A stretch of DNA of 64,000 nucleotides from Cladopsammia gracilis (GCA_022457155.1 JAJGOT010000133.1:661001-725000); one strand, 5' to 3'. Positions 1-10,416 are shown, counted from the first letter of the stretch. Made by a program: numbers and translations. Notes: a model not told the origin generated them from the sequence alone.

Positions 1-77
1 AAACAGAGAATTCTCAGAAGCGGACAGTCTGGCTGTCAAAAAGTGTGTTGCGTCACCAACACTATTTGCGTTCGACG

Positions 78-565
78 ATTGGCCATTTTGAGGTTGCGCA
101 TGAGACTGGGTCGGTTTCGTTTCCAATTGCACTATGGGGCTGTTTTGGGGACGCCATTCAAAAATGGCGTCTGCGCAGGACGTAAACTGAAGCCGTGATC
201 TTGTCAAAAATGGGAGAGTTTAGCTGTGGCGTACCTGGATGCAGCAACAACTGGAGAAATTCACAAAATATGAACTTTCACACTTTACCAAGTGATCCGA
301 AAGTAAAAAAGGCGTACATACAACTGATACGAAATGCAACCTTGAAGAAGGACGCACCGAGCACAAGGATTTGTGGAGCACATTTTCAAAGAGGAGTGAG
401 GATGAATGGAAATGAACTTCCTCCAATATTTTCCTGGACTATCATCCCATATTGACAAGATTACAGCTTCGGTTTACATCCTGGGCAGACGTCCCCAAAA
501 CAGCCCCATAGTGCAATTCGAAACGAAACCGACCCAGTCTCATATGCAACCTCAAATTGGTCAAT
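78..565 (+). mobile_element. THAP-domain mini-transposon with ~75 bp terminal inverted repeats
   Basis: The arm at about 78-155 is repeated in inverted orientation at about 488-565. Both arms read ATTGRCCA, then TTTGAGGTTGC, GAGACTGGGTCGGTTTCG and CTATGGGGCTGTTTTGGG, with only a few mismatches. The only thing between the arms is a short ORF for a THAP zinc finger (210-455). THAP domains are the DNA-binding part of P-element transposases and of host THAP proteins, so this looks like a non-autonomous P-type element or a captured THAP exon. No target-site duplication is obvious. The element sits in the last visible intron of gene B. Confidence 0.7.
210..455 (+). CDS. THAP-type zinc finger ORF (81 aa), transposon-borne
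   Basis: This 81-residue ORF has the C2CH zinc ligands of a THAP domain: C6, C11, C55 and H58, followed by F59, and a proline at 27. A late LPPIF resembles the AVPTIF box that ends THAP domains. THAP domains bind DNA in transposases and transcription factors. Nothing follows the domain: the stop comes about eight residues after the LPPIF box, and no transposase catalytic region is present. The ATG at 210 is chosen because it lies just before the first cysteine. The ORF lies wholly between the inverted repeats of the element. It may be a spliced first exon, a decoy DNA-binding peptide or a relic. Confidence 0.6.
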   Translation: MGEFSCGVPGCSNNWRNSQNMNFHTLPSDPKVKKAYIQLIRNATLKKDAPSTRICGAHFQRGVRMNGNELPPIFSWTIIPY

Positions 566-1200
566 AGGAAGACGCTTTCTAATCTCGTCGGGTATCGGTC
601 TGGGCCCAGGGGATTGTGGAAGGAATTGGACTGGATGCTATGCGATTTCAGGGTTTGGGCGCCATCTTGGACTGGCTGGCACAGATGGCCTCGATCTCAT
701 GTGATATTTTTTCTCGGCCGTCGGGAACTGGTTATGATGTGTCATTATTCAGCTGCTTTTCTTTGGATACTCAACTTCTCCCTGTGCTCAGAATTGTGAG
801 ACTCGACCAATCATTAAAAACTCCAGGAGTCTCATGTGTAGCTCTTAGCAGGAATAAAACATTATCATCATGTGTTATTGAGCCAATGACCTATAAGCGG
901 TTAGCAAGTTTAAAATCATCAAATACTTTGCGAAAGTACTGACTGACTGAGAAAGACAGACTAGACCGAATGGCATTAGCACAATAGATTTCATAACACT
1001 GAACACCATCATGGTCCATCATTAGTTCTGTTATAATCCAACGAAAGTGTTAAGACATGGTTTTACAGCTAGGGGAATACATGTGCTTCCCCCGATTAAT
1101 AGTTATCATAAGACTTGCAATAATGTAATTTTTGTCAATTAGGAAGTAAAGTAGGGAAAACATGTGTTAAATGCACTTTACTCTTAATACCTGCTTTTGG
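566..1200. other. intron/intergenic, no gene recognised
   Basis: Two overlapping plus-strand ORFs (557-799, 616-942) have no recognisable domain and lie in a gene-poor stretch. I see no splice-bounded exon on either strand. Probably intron of gene B. Confidence 0.4.
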
Positions 1201-1202
1201 CA

Positions 1203-1320
1203 AATCAGGTTATTTATTTTTGCTTTTAAACATAAACTAACGGATATTTGAATAACTTTTTTCAAAAGAAGATTTTGTTGTCCATTTTTATGTGTTTGTT
1301 CATTAATTCAAAAACTATAA
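1203..1320 (+). repeat. R1 family fragment (tail part)
   Basis: The string TTTTTATGTGTTTGTTCATT and the preceding ATTTGAATAA context match the tail of the R1 element seen complete at 8864-10155. The fragment is followed directly by an R2 copy, as in the R1 copy near 6770. Confidence 0.6.
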
Positions 1321-1545
1321 TAATGGCAAAACCACAGCGACAAGCCGATGAAGAGTGCCGGATCTATCGTAGACCTGGATCAGTAAAAATCTTGAAAAAG
1401 TAAAGGTAAAAACGTCAAACTGATCCAAACGGCAAGGAGAAGAGATTGAGACAGAAGTGAAATAAAAAACAAACAGTTGAATATATTTGCTCGATATTTC
1501 GGTTTGCAAAACAAACCTACGGGGGCTGAAAAACAAAAATGAATA
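1321..1545 (+). repeat. R2 repeat, divergent copy
   Basis: ACCACAGCGACAAGCC and TAGACCTGGATCAGTA match the second copy at 6770-7115. A loop motif TTTGTTTTGCAAACCGAAAT is present on the minus strand at about 1480-1520. The minus-strand ORF over it (1315-1536) is a by-product of the repeat. Confidence 0.5.
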
Positions 1546-2592
1546 AAGATATGAAAGGTCCCTTACATATACAACTTTTGAAATATGACAAACAAGAGAA
1601 TAACAGAAAATGATTGGTAAGAAAGAAGCTTAATGTCACTAATTAAGTTCATCACGTCTATTTATACCATGAGGATCAAGTGTCATCGCTTTATCTATAT
1701 GCCCATCTTCCAATTACTACTAGTTTTATTTTTCATGTTTGTTTACCGGTCTGCGCTGATTGACCAAATTCTGACAGCTCGGACAGCGGGGAGCCACGGT
1801 AAGTATTTAGGGCGGCATTCAAATTTCTGAGACATCGTTGCAAGCTTGCAAGCTTGCAAACTCCAAACCCGAAAACCCGAACCCGAGCCCGAGAGCTTGC
1901 TCGTAGGCTAACTTAAAATACAATAGGTATTGATTTTGAGAAGTGAATTCTAAATAATCAGCAAGTTCATGCATCAGTGAATTCAGTCTTCACTCACTCA
2001 ATGGGTGTTTAAGTAATGCTTCACATAAGAACTATAGTAAACTTCATTGTTCTGTGGCTCTTTCCCACATAGAATATCTTTGATTTCAAGAATAGAGGAG
2101 GGGCCGATGGTTTATAATTATATTTCATTATAAAGATACAGAAAATCCATTTGCGTCAAATATATTTTAGGAAATGTTCGTGCTTAACCAATCAGAATAG
2201 CAGAAGGCAATAGCTACTAATTTTGCTTCTTTGATGAAGTTCCCCAAATACAATATCTTTTAAAAATTGGGTCTCTAAATACCTGAAACCTTAAAATAAT
2301 TATACTTTATGCACCTTGAACCTTAACTTTTTGGCGGTTTTTGAGTCTAGGCCAATGAGGTCACTAGTTGTAACAATGAAAATAGTTCACATTCCATCGT
2401 GCATTGCCGTTCAGCACTATCCTTCTTATGCGGATCATTACTTAAAGTGACTCCAGCTCATTTCCCTTCTACATGCCACATAATCGGCCTTAAATGAATG
2501 TAGATGTAGGGCGGGTTATTTAGACTTTGTTTTTAAGTCGTGAATATTACTGGAGAAAAGTCACTCACTCATCGTAAACTTTAGGAACACTG
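1546..2592. other. intron of gene B, no exon found
   Basis: Holds a short tandem run of AAGCTTGC units and ACCCGAA/CCCGAG units at about 1840-1905. No coding signal is seen. Confidence 0.4.
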
Positions 2593-2702
2593 TCACTGGT
2601 TGACATGCGCCGGTTCTCGTCCGATCACCGAAGTTAAGCCCTGTCAGGCGAGGTTAGTACTTGGATGGGTGACCGCTTGGGAATACCTCGTGTCGTAGGC
2701 TT
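2593..2702 (+). rRNA. 5S rRNA-like sequence, 5' third degenerate (probable pseudogene)
   Basis: From GGTTCTCGTCCGATCACCG to the end TCGTAGGCTT the sequence follows animal 5S rRNA, including the internal promoter segments AAGTTAAGC and TTAGTACTTGGATGGGTGAC. The first ~20 bases, which should pair with the 3' end (GTCTACG or similar), are not recognisable. The TTTT stop usual for Pol III is weak. It is a single copy, not a tandem array. It could be a retrotransposed pseudogene or the head of a 5S-derived SINE. Confidence 0.7.
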
Positions 2703-3224
2703 ATCATGTTTCTTTCCTTCACTCCCTTTCATTTTTCATTTTTTTGGTTTCGTCAAGGAGCCACTCGTCCTGAGGAGGGCAAACTGAAGCCAAACGGCCA
2801 TGAAAACATAGCATACCTTCGACGATATTCCAACGACAACAAATGGGCGACAAAGTTTGTCCGTAATTTTCATTTTCGCTAGTAAGCACATTCCTTCGTG
2901 TTAATACTAGCTACGCACGAAGGTTTTAAGGTTTTAAAGATCCTCTTTGGCAAAATGTATTGATACGTGGATCTGCGAGATAAGGGAAGTAGTCATAACA
3001 TGTACAATCTAAGAGGACCCACCTTGTGTAGGGTAGGAAAAGGTCCCCGATGGTTGTCTCATATTCACGACTTGGCTTGCAAGGAGCCTTTGATTGTTTT
3101 TAGTTCCCATAAAATACACCCTTTGTATATGTCCATGACACCCATCATATTTTTGGTCAATGAAGTAATTATTAAAGACCCTCGCCGTTTTAAGTAACTC
3201 GTGTTTAATCATGCATTTACGTAC
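2703..3224. other. intron of gene B
   Basis: Follows the donor of the 3225-3440 exon on the minus strand. No further exon could be supported between here and position 1. Confidence 0.35.
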
Positions 3225-3440
3225 CAATGTCTTTACACCTATGCTCAAGCCTTGACCACAATTTGCTTTTCTTTTGATAGTTTTGAGGACAGATAAGGAG
3301 AGCTGTATAGCCTTGCAGAATTCACCTTGTCTTAAAAACCTATCCAGCTTATTATCTCCCCCCAACACAAAATCTTTTAACTGGTTCTCAACTTCCGCTA
3401 TTGGTGTACGGCATGGATCAAATTTGGAGGATGGCTGCAC
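3225..3440 (-). CDS. Gene B exon 12: polycystin-1-like, region after REJ
   Basis: Spliced exon of 72 codons. The acceptor is a pyrimidine-rich tract ending CTTCTGCAG and the donor is GTACGT after TTG; both boundaries are phase 0, matching the phase-0 end of exon 11. The peptide starts VQPSSKFDPCR and continues with a helix-rich, charged stretch (ENQLKDFV, KAIQLSLSV). In polycystin-1-like proteins a similar helical segment of the AIQL-type follows the REJ core, so I place it in the extracellular region before the GPS site. The longer open frame on either side is intron. The donor choice (GTACGT rather than GTGTAA 18 bases earlier) is the less certain end. Confidence 0.65.
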
Positions 3441-3701
3441 CTGCAGAAGAGCATAAGAAAATGAGTTAGGTCCACCGAAAGTATTCAGGGTAATGTGAGA
3501 AAAGACATGTTCTTCCATAAAAATAAAAATAAAAAAAAAATCACTTTAAATTATTTAAGTATCAAAGGTATTTTTAGTGCCTTTACGTGTTAAATCACGT
3601 AGTACTAATTGGGGACACTTTCATTTGGCAGATTAATGTTGTTTGGGGTGTTGTAGGCTACGCAAGATGACACTGTGTATAGCAAAAGCGTATACATATT
3701 G

Positions 3702-4210
3702 TGGAACCTCGATTTAACGAAGTGCCAAGGGACTGGGGAAATTGGTTCGTTATATCGAAAACCTCGTTACAACGAATTTGCGGAAAAACAACCAAAATGT
3801 TCGTTAGATCGAGGTACAGCTAATAATTGTTTTGTAACGGGTGTTATGTATTTCCGGATCTTAACAAACAATATCTGGACTTTAATGCCTGTATAAAGCT
3901 ACAGTGCACTGTAAACATAACTACGGCACTAAAAAACTGCACAGGTTATACCTTTGCCCTATAACACACACTGTTGGTTTGCTCCGCATTAATTCATCTT
4001 TTCTCGCGCGTTGACATTTCGTTATATCGGGCTAGATTTAACGTTTGGGCTGCCGGATTGTGTTCGTTATAACGAGGATTTCGTTGTATCGAGGTTCGTT
4101 ATTTTGAGGTTCTGTTCTATACATTTTACTTGTAATTTTGCCGGTCTGAAGAATATCGTTCGTTATACTGCGTATTTCCTTATATAGAGGTTCGTTAATT
4201 CGGGATTCCA
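3702..4210. mobile_element. pogo/Tigger-like MITE (509 bp)
   Basis: Inverted ends TGGAACCTCGATTTAACGAA and, on the other strand, TGGAATCCCGAATTAACGAA. The interior is full of CGTTATAACGAGG-type repeats. TTG stands at both outer flanks. No ORF for a transposase. Confidence 0.65.
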
Positions 4211-4984
4211 TTGCAACACATAATATAGCTAAGAGGAATTGTGCTTTTTCTGAGGAATAGAGAATTAAAAACGGAAAAAAATCGGTCTTTTTTCAACGAA
4301 AAACGAACTAAATCTATGCTTGTTTTCATCAATACATGCTCCGGTAATAATTGTCTAAATTCACGAAATCAATGTAAACGTGTATTCTCACTAAAATTCT
4401 ATTACAGTATAGAAAAGAAATAAAAATGCAAACCATCTCCATCGCAGGAAACCTGGGACATCAAAGTCTATACCCATTTGAGTAGTACATAACTCGGGCT
4501 CAACAACATAATTCGGGATAAACGACATGACAATCAAACTGATTTTTTGATATAGTTGAATTCTCGTTACGCCAAACTTCTCAAAATGCGCTTTGTTCAA
4601 AATACGAAATTCGAAATTACGGCCAAATGTACTCAGAATTCGGTACTTAATGCATCGTTAGTTGTTACAAGCCTAATAGTTATTTCGGCCAGTGGTTTTT
4701 ATTTTCGTAATTTCCGGCAGGTCGACAATGACATAAGTTTTCGTTCCTTTAAAGGACATTTCCTGTGTTCATTGGTTGCTGAAAACAAAAGCGGCATTGT
4801 CTTCAAAAAAATCAAATCACAACAAGCGGAGTATTAATATTTTTCAACGAGATAAAATACTCACGAAAGTTTGTCTTTTCAACTTTGTTGGTTTATCCCG
4901 ATTTTCGAAATCTTACGGAACTCTGATCAAACAAAAACTTTAGCAAATATACACGAAAGTCATTAACTTTATTGTGATTTATCT
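4211..4984. other. intron of gene B, no feature recognised
   Basis: AT-rich. Short ORFs at 4241-4423 and 4556-4837 show no domain and no splice context. Confidence 0.35.
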
Positions 4985-5351
4985 ATGTTAGCGGAGCACG
5001 CGGACCGAAGGCCCGCCGGAGCCCCATACTCATAGAACCTATGCCGGTCATTTTTCATGGTCATGGCTAGCGGAATGTTTCGCGGGCGCGTGTGTGCCCG
5101 CCCGCCGTGTTGGAACAACATCCGGGATCTTAGCAATTTTGATGGAAAACCGAGGCATATCGAGGCTTTGTTTTTCGCGCGGCCACACAGCCGTGAGCTC
5201 GGTAAACACTTTAGTTGGATCGTTGTGTTTAGCGGAGAATTAAAGTTGTTATTTCCCAGCAGTTTTTCGCGGTTTGCTACTCAAGACAGGGATACTAATT
5301 AAGGGATACTCAGAAGCCGCTTTTGTGGAAAAAGAAGAGCTTTCAGGGATA

Positions 5352-6497
5352 ATATATATAGTTAGGCTTAGCCTAACAGCGGCGCCCTCTGAAGACCCTC
5401 TGAAGACCCTCTGAACAAACTTAACTAAGATGAAACTTAACTTAGGTGAAAGGTCGGAAGCACAAGAATTAAGATTGACGACCGGGCTATTTTTTAATTT
5501 TAGCAATTCTGAAAAGCAGTATTACCCGACCGTCTGCACAGTACATTTAGACCGTACAAAAGTTCACAAAAACAACTTTTTCTCCGTCTAGAATAACTAT
5601 TACGACTATTTTCCGAATATAATAGAGTTGTTGTTTGTCAAAAAATGCCCGAGAAACTGATTTGCCAAAATACACAAACATATTTGCATAAGGCGACGCG
5701 AGTATAAAATCGAAGTCTTGTTTTGTTTACATAAAATCGCTTTTCAATCTATGTAATGAATGAACAAACACATAAAAATGGACAACACAATCTTCTTTCG
5801 AAAAATTTTATTGAAATCTCCATTAGTTTATGTTTAGAAGCAAAACGTGTACAATTTACAACGCATCGAGACCGAGCCATGTCTTCGATGAAATTCAAGA
5901 AATTAAAATACAACTGAATTTAAGCTACACGTTTATAAAAAAATTCTCCAAAATTAACGAGAACACAAACAAAATGTCAATCACAGATTGATATCAAGAT
6001 AAATTCCCATCAAAAAATGTAATTTGTTTTACCTTTAAGTCCCTCCGGCGACTACTGTACTTGGAAATTCTTTAAACTTCCGCTTTGGTGCTGAAATCCG
6101 TAAAACGAACCCATCTCTTCGCATTGCTAAAAACGTATATAGTTCGTCGAGGCAAGATTTTTATCCCTGAAAGCTCTTCTTTTTCCACTAAAGCGGCTTC
6201 TGAGTATCCCTTAATTAGTATCCCTGTCTTGAGTAGCAAACCGCGAAAAACTGCAGGGAAATAACGACTTTAATTCTCCGCTAAACACAACAAAACAACT
6301 AGTTTACCGAGCTCACGGCTGTGTGGCCGCGCGAAAAACAAAGCCTTGCTTTCAAGATCCCGGATGTTGTTCCAACACGGCCGCGGGCGGGCACACACGC
6401 GCCCGCGAAACATCCCGCTAGCCATGACCATGAAAAATGACGGGCGTATGGTCTATGAGTATGGTGCTCCGCCGGGCCTTCGGCCCGCGGGCTCCGC
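5352..6497 (-). mobile_element. R1 element, nested complete copy
   Basis: Full R1 in reverse orientation. On the minus strand it begins GCGGAGCCCGCGGGCCGAAG and ends GTTAGGCTTAGCCTAAC-type palindrome plus TATATAT. It interrupts another R1 at a TA, and TA flanks both sides. It has no long ORF and no obvious terminal inverted repeats, but both ends are self-complementary hairpins (CCCGCGGG/GGCCGAAGGCC at the head, GTTAGGCT/AGCCTAAC at the tail). Confidence 0.75.
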
Positions 6498-6769
6498 TAA
6501 AATCTTGCTTCGAGGAACTTCATACGTTTTTATCAATGCAGGGGAGATGTTTGTTTTACGGATTACCGGAGATTTAAAGAATTTTCAATGATTTCCAAGG
6601 TAAAAAATTACATTTTTCGATGGGGCGGAATTTATGTTGATATCAATCTCTGATTGACTTTTTCTTTGTGCTCTCGTTAGTTTGGAGAATTGTTTATAAA
6701 ACGTGCTTCAATTTAGTTGTATTGTTTTCTTGAATTTCATCGAAGACAGCGCTATAATTGGTACTAAAA

Positions 6770-7115
6770 TATAAAATATCAGCAAGACCACAGCGACAAA
6801 CCGTTGAGTGGTGCTGGATCTCCCAGTTGTAGACCTGGATCAGTACAATAATTACTTGTATAAAATCAGAAAACGGCAAACTGATCCTTACGGCAAGGCG
6901 ATGAAGGAGTAAATAAAAGAATAAAACAAAATTTATATAATTATATATTAAAACGAATTTTTCTGTTAGCCCCTGAAGAAGATTTGTTTTCAAACCGAAA
7001 TATTGGGCAAATTCGTTTTAATATATATAAATAAATTTTGTTTTATTCTTTTATTTACTCCTTCATCGCCTTGCCGTAAGGATCAGTTTGCCGTTTTCTG
7101 ATTTTATACTATAAT
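6770..7115 (+). repeat. R2 fold-back repeat
   Basis: Arms 6859-6960 and 7009-7108 are inverted copies, nearly perfect over ~100 bp, separated by a 48-base loop containing CCCCTGAAGAAG and CAAACCGAAATATTGGGC. The upstream part (ACCACAGCGACAAACC, GTAGACCTGGATCAGTA) matches the repeat at 1321-1545. Confidence 0.75.
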
Positions 7116-7396
7116 TGGTACGCGTTTTGCTGCTTTTAAACATAAACTTATTGAGATTTGAATAAAATTTTTCGAAAGAAGATTGTGTTGTGCAATTTTA
7201 TGTGTTTGTCATTCATCACATAGGTTGAAAAGCGATTTTATGTAAACAAAATAAGACTTGGATTTCATAGTAACTGTTCTAATTTCACTCGCGTCGCCTT
7301 ATGCAAATTAGTTTGTGTATTTTTTGCAATTTTGATTTCCAAATCAGTTTCTCGGGCAATTTTTGATACGTAACAGGTGTATTCTATTAGGGAATT

Positions 7397-7568
7397 CAGG
7401 GGCGGATCCAGGATTTTGAAATGGGGGGTGAAATTTTAAATGCAATAGTACCAAAATATTATTTATTTGAGAAATACTTTAGAAAAAAGAAAGAAAGGGT
7501 CTCAGAAAAGGGGGGGGGGGGGGGTGAAAATTCACCCATTCACCCCTCCCCCCCTGGATCCGCCCCTG
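7397..7568. mobile_element. MITE with CAGGGGCGGATCC inverted ends
   Basis: Starts CAGGGGCGGATCCAGG and ends CCTGGATCCGCCCCTG, a perfect 16-bp inverted repeat. GAATT stands directly outside both ends (7392-7396 and 7569-7573) as a likely target duplication. The interior carries a poly-G run and no transposase. The CAGGGGCGG terminus resembles hAT-type MITEs of animals. Confidence 0.75.
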
Positions 7569-8005
7569 GAATTAGTCGCACTAGTTATTCTAGACCCAGA
7601 AAAAGTTGTTTTTGTGAACTTTTGTACGGTCTAAATGTACTGTACAGACGGTCGCGTAATTCTGTTTTTGAGAATTGCTAAAATTGAAAAATAGCCCGGT
7701 CGTCAATCTCATTTCTTGTGCTTCCGACCTTTCACCTAAGTTAAGCTTATCGTCGGCTTTCTGTTCAAACAGCGACGCTGTTAGGCTCAGGCTATCGATA
7801 TATATTAATAATGACTATAATCATGCTGCAGTTAGAGATTGTCTCTTTCAGTCATGTCTTTGAGAGAAATTTGTTGTTTTATCTTGATGCCAATAAGAAT
7901 CCCTATACATTTTTGCGTCCTTAACCGGGCTGGTTTCTTGGTAAAATTTGCCAGTGAAACCTGACTAGTTTCTTCGATTTCTAGCGATGGGAATTATTTA
8001 GTTAC

Positions 8006-8579
8006 CTTGACAAACAATGTCTCTTCGACTGCCACACCAACAGAGTTTTTGATAAGGATCGTAATTCGCAATTTGTATTCGTCTTCTGGTTGGCCGGCTG
8101 GCAAAACTGTTGAATCAAACTTCGGAGACCCACCATAACATATCGGGTCGTCTCCAACACGAAATTCATAACTAAGTGGTGTACTTTTATCTTGCCATTC
8201 AAAGCACTCAAAGGTAAACTCTGTCTCAAGTTCCACGCCTTCACTGACTGACACACAGTGGCCGCTGTGAGGTGCTCCAGCGGTCTTAAACCTCAGCTGT
8301 CCAAACCCCCATGATCCTGCTGGAGATGTTACGAGAAGCCTAAGTCTGAATGTGGAGTTGAAGGGCAGCGAGTTTTTCTTGATGATCATGTTGGTGGCAT
8401 TAACTGCAGTCAAAGTCATATTGGGCAAAATAGTGATGTTTTCCCACACGTTTACCGCATCTTTCAACTTTCGCAATTGCCATTCGTAAACCGAGCCGTT
8501 GCAAGCTGAATTAAGACATTCTGACGTCACTCGAAGCCGGTTTGAGGCGGACACTATGGCTCCACAATCCATAAAGCAC
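8006..8579 (-). CDS. Gene B exon 11: polycystin-1-like, REJ region
   Basis: 574-nt exon. The acceptor TTTGATTTAAG leaves one base, completing an Arg codon begun by exon 10; the donor GTAACT follows AAG at phase 0. The protein (about 191 residues) is rich in beta-strand patterns with repeated N-linked sites (NGS, NIT, NMT, NAT, NST) and paired cysteines. YEWQL and YEFRV followed by a Gly- and Asp-rich turn are like the repeated Fn3/Ig-like units of the REJ module in PKD1, PKDREJ and sea-urchin REJ proteins. The REJ module is extracellular and precedes the GPS autoproteolysis site. Neighbour exon phases agree. Confidence 0.8.
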
Positions 8580-8649
8580 CTTAAATCAAAGCATACAAAC
8601 AAAATTGAAGTCCATAGTTTCCCAGTGTTTTTCTGCTTCTATTCATACA

Positions 8650-8792
8650 CCTTATTCGATGGTTTAATAGATAATACGCGCGGATATTTTACGAGTTGCG
8701 TGGTATTTTTTCGAGCCCCGCACGGGGCGAGAAAAAATGCGAGCAATGAGTAAAATATCCTCAAGTATTGTCTGTTAAGCCATCGAATAAGG
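8650..8792. repeat. palindromic MITE in intron 10
   Basis: CCTTATTCGATGG at the left pairs with CCATCGAATAAGG at the right, and GATATTTTAC with GTAAAATATC. A central hairpin TTTTTCGAGCCCCGC / GGGGCGAGAAAAA forms the tip. Confidence 0.7.
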
Positions 8793-8863
8793 GATGTATT
8801 ATTCGACTAAAATTATTTTATTTATAATAGCTTGCGTCTTTAAACCGGGACACTAAGGTGTAA

Positions 8864-10155
8864 TAGCGGAGCCCGCGGGCCGAAGGCCCGGCGGAGCATC
8901 ATACTCATAGAATATGAATACTCATAGCGGAATGTTTCGCGGGCGCGTTGTCTGCCCGCCGAACGCCCGCCGTACGCGTTCGGCTAGATTGCTGGCGCGT
9001 ATGACGTCGCAAAACATCTTTGAGGCTTTGCTTTTCGCGCGGCTACACAGCCGTCAGCTCGGTAAACACTTCAGCCGTTGCAGGATTTTTTTGCTGTTTT
9101 TAGCGGAGAATGAGAGTGGTTATCACCCAACATTTTTTTTGCGGTTTGCTACTCAAGACAGGATACTAATTAAGGGATACTCAGAAGCCGCTTTAGTGGA
9201 AAAAGAAGAGCTTTCAGGGATAAAATCTTGCTTCGAGGAACAATGCGAAGAGATGGGTTCGTTTTACGGATTTCAGCACCAAAGCGGAGATTTAAAGAAT
9301 TTCCAAGTACAGTAGTCGCCGGAGGGACTTAAAGGTAAAACAAATTACATTTTTCGATGGGAATTTATCTTGATTTCAATCTGTGATTGACTTTTTGTTT
9401 GTGTTCTCGTTAGTTTTGGAGAATTGTTTATAAACGTGTAGCTTAAATTCAGTTGCATTAATTTCTTGAATTTCATCGAAGACACGGCTCGGCCTCGATG
9501 CACTATATGCACAATATGCACTATATGCACTATATGCACAATATGCACTATATGCACTATATGCACTATATGCACTATATGCACTATATGCACTATATGC
9601 ACTATATGCACTATATGCACTATATGCACTATATGCACTGTATGCACTATATGCACTATATGCACTTTTAAACATAAACTAATGGAGATTTGAATAAAAT
9701 TTTTCGAAGAAGATTGTGTTGTCCATTTTTATGTGTTTGTTCATTCATTACATAGATTGAAAAGCGATTTTATGTAAACAAAACAAAACTTAGATTTTAT
9801 ACTCGCGTCGCCTTATGCAAATATGTTTGTGTATTTTTGCAATTTTGATTTCCAAATCAGTTTCTCAGGCATTTTTTGACAAGCAACAACTGTATTTTAT
9901 TCAGAAAATAGTCGTAATAGTTATTCTAGACGGAGAAAAAGTTGTTTTTGTGAACTTTTGTACGGTCTAAATGTACTGTGCAGACGGTCGGGTAATACTG
10001 TTTTTGAGAATTGCTAAAATTGAAAAATAGCCCGGTCGTCAATCTTAATTCTTGTGCTTCCGACCTTTCACCTAAGTTACGTTTCATCTTAGTTAAGCTT
10101 GTTCAGAAGTTCTTCAAAGGGCGCCGCTGTTAGGCTAAGGCTAACTATATATATT
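8864..10155 (+). mobile_element. R1 element, complete copy with internal 9-bp satellite
   Basis: Begins TAGCGGAGCCCGCGGGCC and ends GGCTAAGGCTAAC followed by TATATATATT. It keeps the landmarks GGATACTCAGAAGCCGC, AGTAGTCGCCGGAGGG and TTTTTATGTGTTTGTTCATT shared by all copies. Short ORFs inside (8914-9315, 9345-9693) are conserved between copies only as DNA. Lies in intron 10 of gene B. The element class is unknown to me. Confidence 0.75.
9499..9664. repeat. 9-bp minisatellite (ACTATATGC)n, ~18 units
   Basis: Near-perfect tandem array of ACTATATGC with occasional ACAATATGC or ACTGTATGC variants. Because 9 is a multiple of 3 it is open in several frames, which creates the repetitive ORFs here; these are not genes. 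The other R1 copies lack this array. Confidence 0.9.
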
Positions 10156-10416
10156 ACGGTAATCTACTGTGTAATACGCAATCTACTGTGTAATACGTGT
10201 AATTAACTGTTATGCGGTTGACGACAGTACTAGGAATCAGAGCGAGGCGATTCGTATTAGTCCATGTTATAAACAATAATAAAAATAAGCCTATATCTCT
10301 CCAAATCTTTCAATCGCATTTTCTCGAAAACATTTTGTATATTTTATCGAGTAACATGTAATTATTCGCATGACTAAAAACGGGGGTGTTTTACTTTAGC
10401 TATAAGTAACATTTAC
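10156..10416. other. intron 10 of gene B
   Basis: Contains a short tandem duplication of AATCTACTGTGTAATACG at about 10162-10200. Otherwise nothing recognised. Confidence 0.4.

Larger units (their letters stand above)
4989..7806 (+). mobile_element. R1 element, outer copy split by three later insertions
   Basis: The head (TAGCGGAGC...) runs from 4989 to 5351 and breaks off within GAGCTTTCAGGGATA. The continuation AAATCTTGCTTCGAGG resumes at about 6498 and the tail ends near 7806 (GCTGTTAGGCTC, ATATATAT). Inserted into it are a minus-strand R1 copy (5352-6497), a fold-back R2 copy (6770-7115) and a MITE with CAGGGGCGGATCC ends (7397-7568). Uninterrupted copies at 9217 and 34477 show the original joined sequence. 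Confidence 0.75.

Noticed and set aside
6961..7008. Hammerhead ribozyme in the R2 loop
   Set aside because: CTGAAGA and GAAA are present, but the base before stem II bulges and no convincing stem I/III with a cleavage site was found.
9345..9693. Long repetitive ORFs (HIVHIV..., SAYSAY..., CTICTI...) on both strands
   Set aside because: They are frames of a 9-bp minisatellite; no start context or domain.
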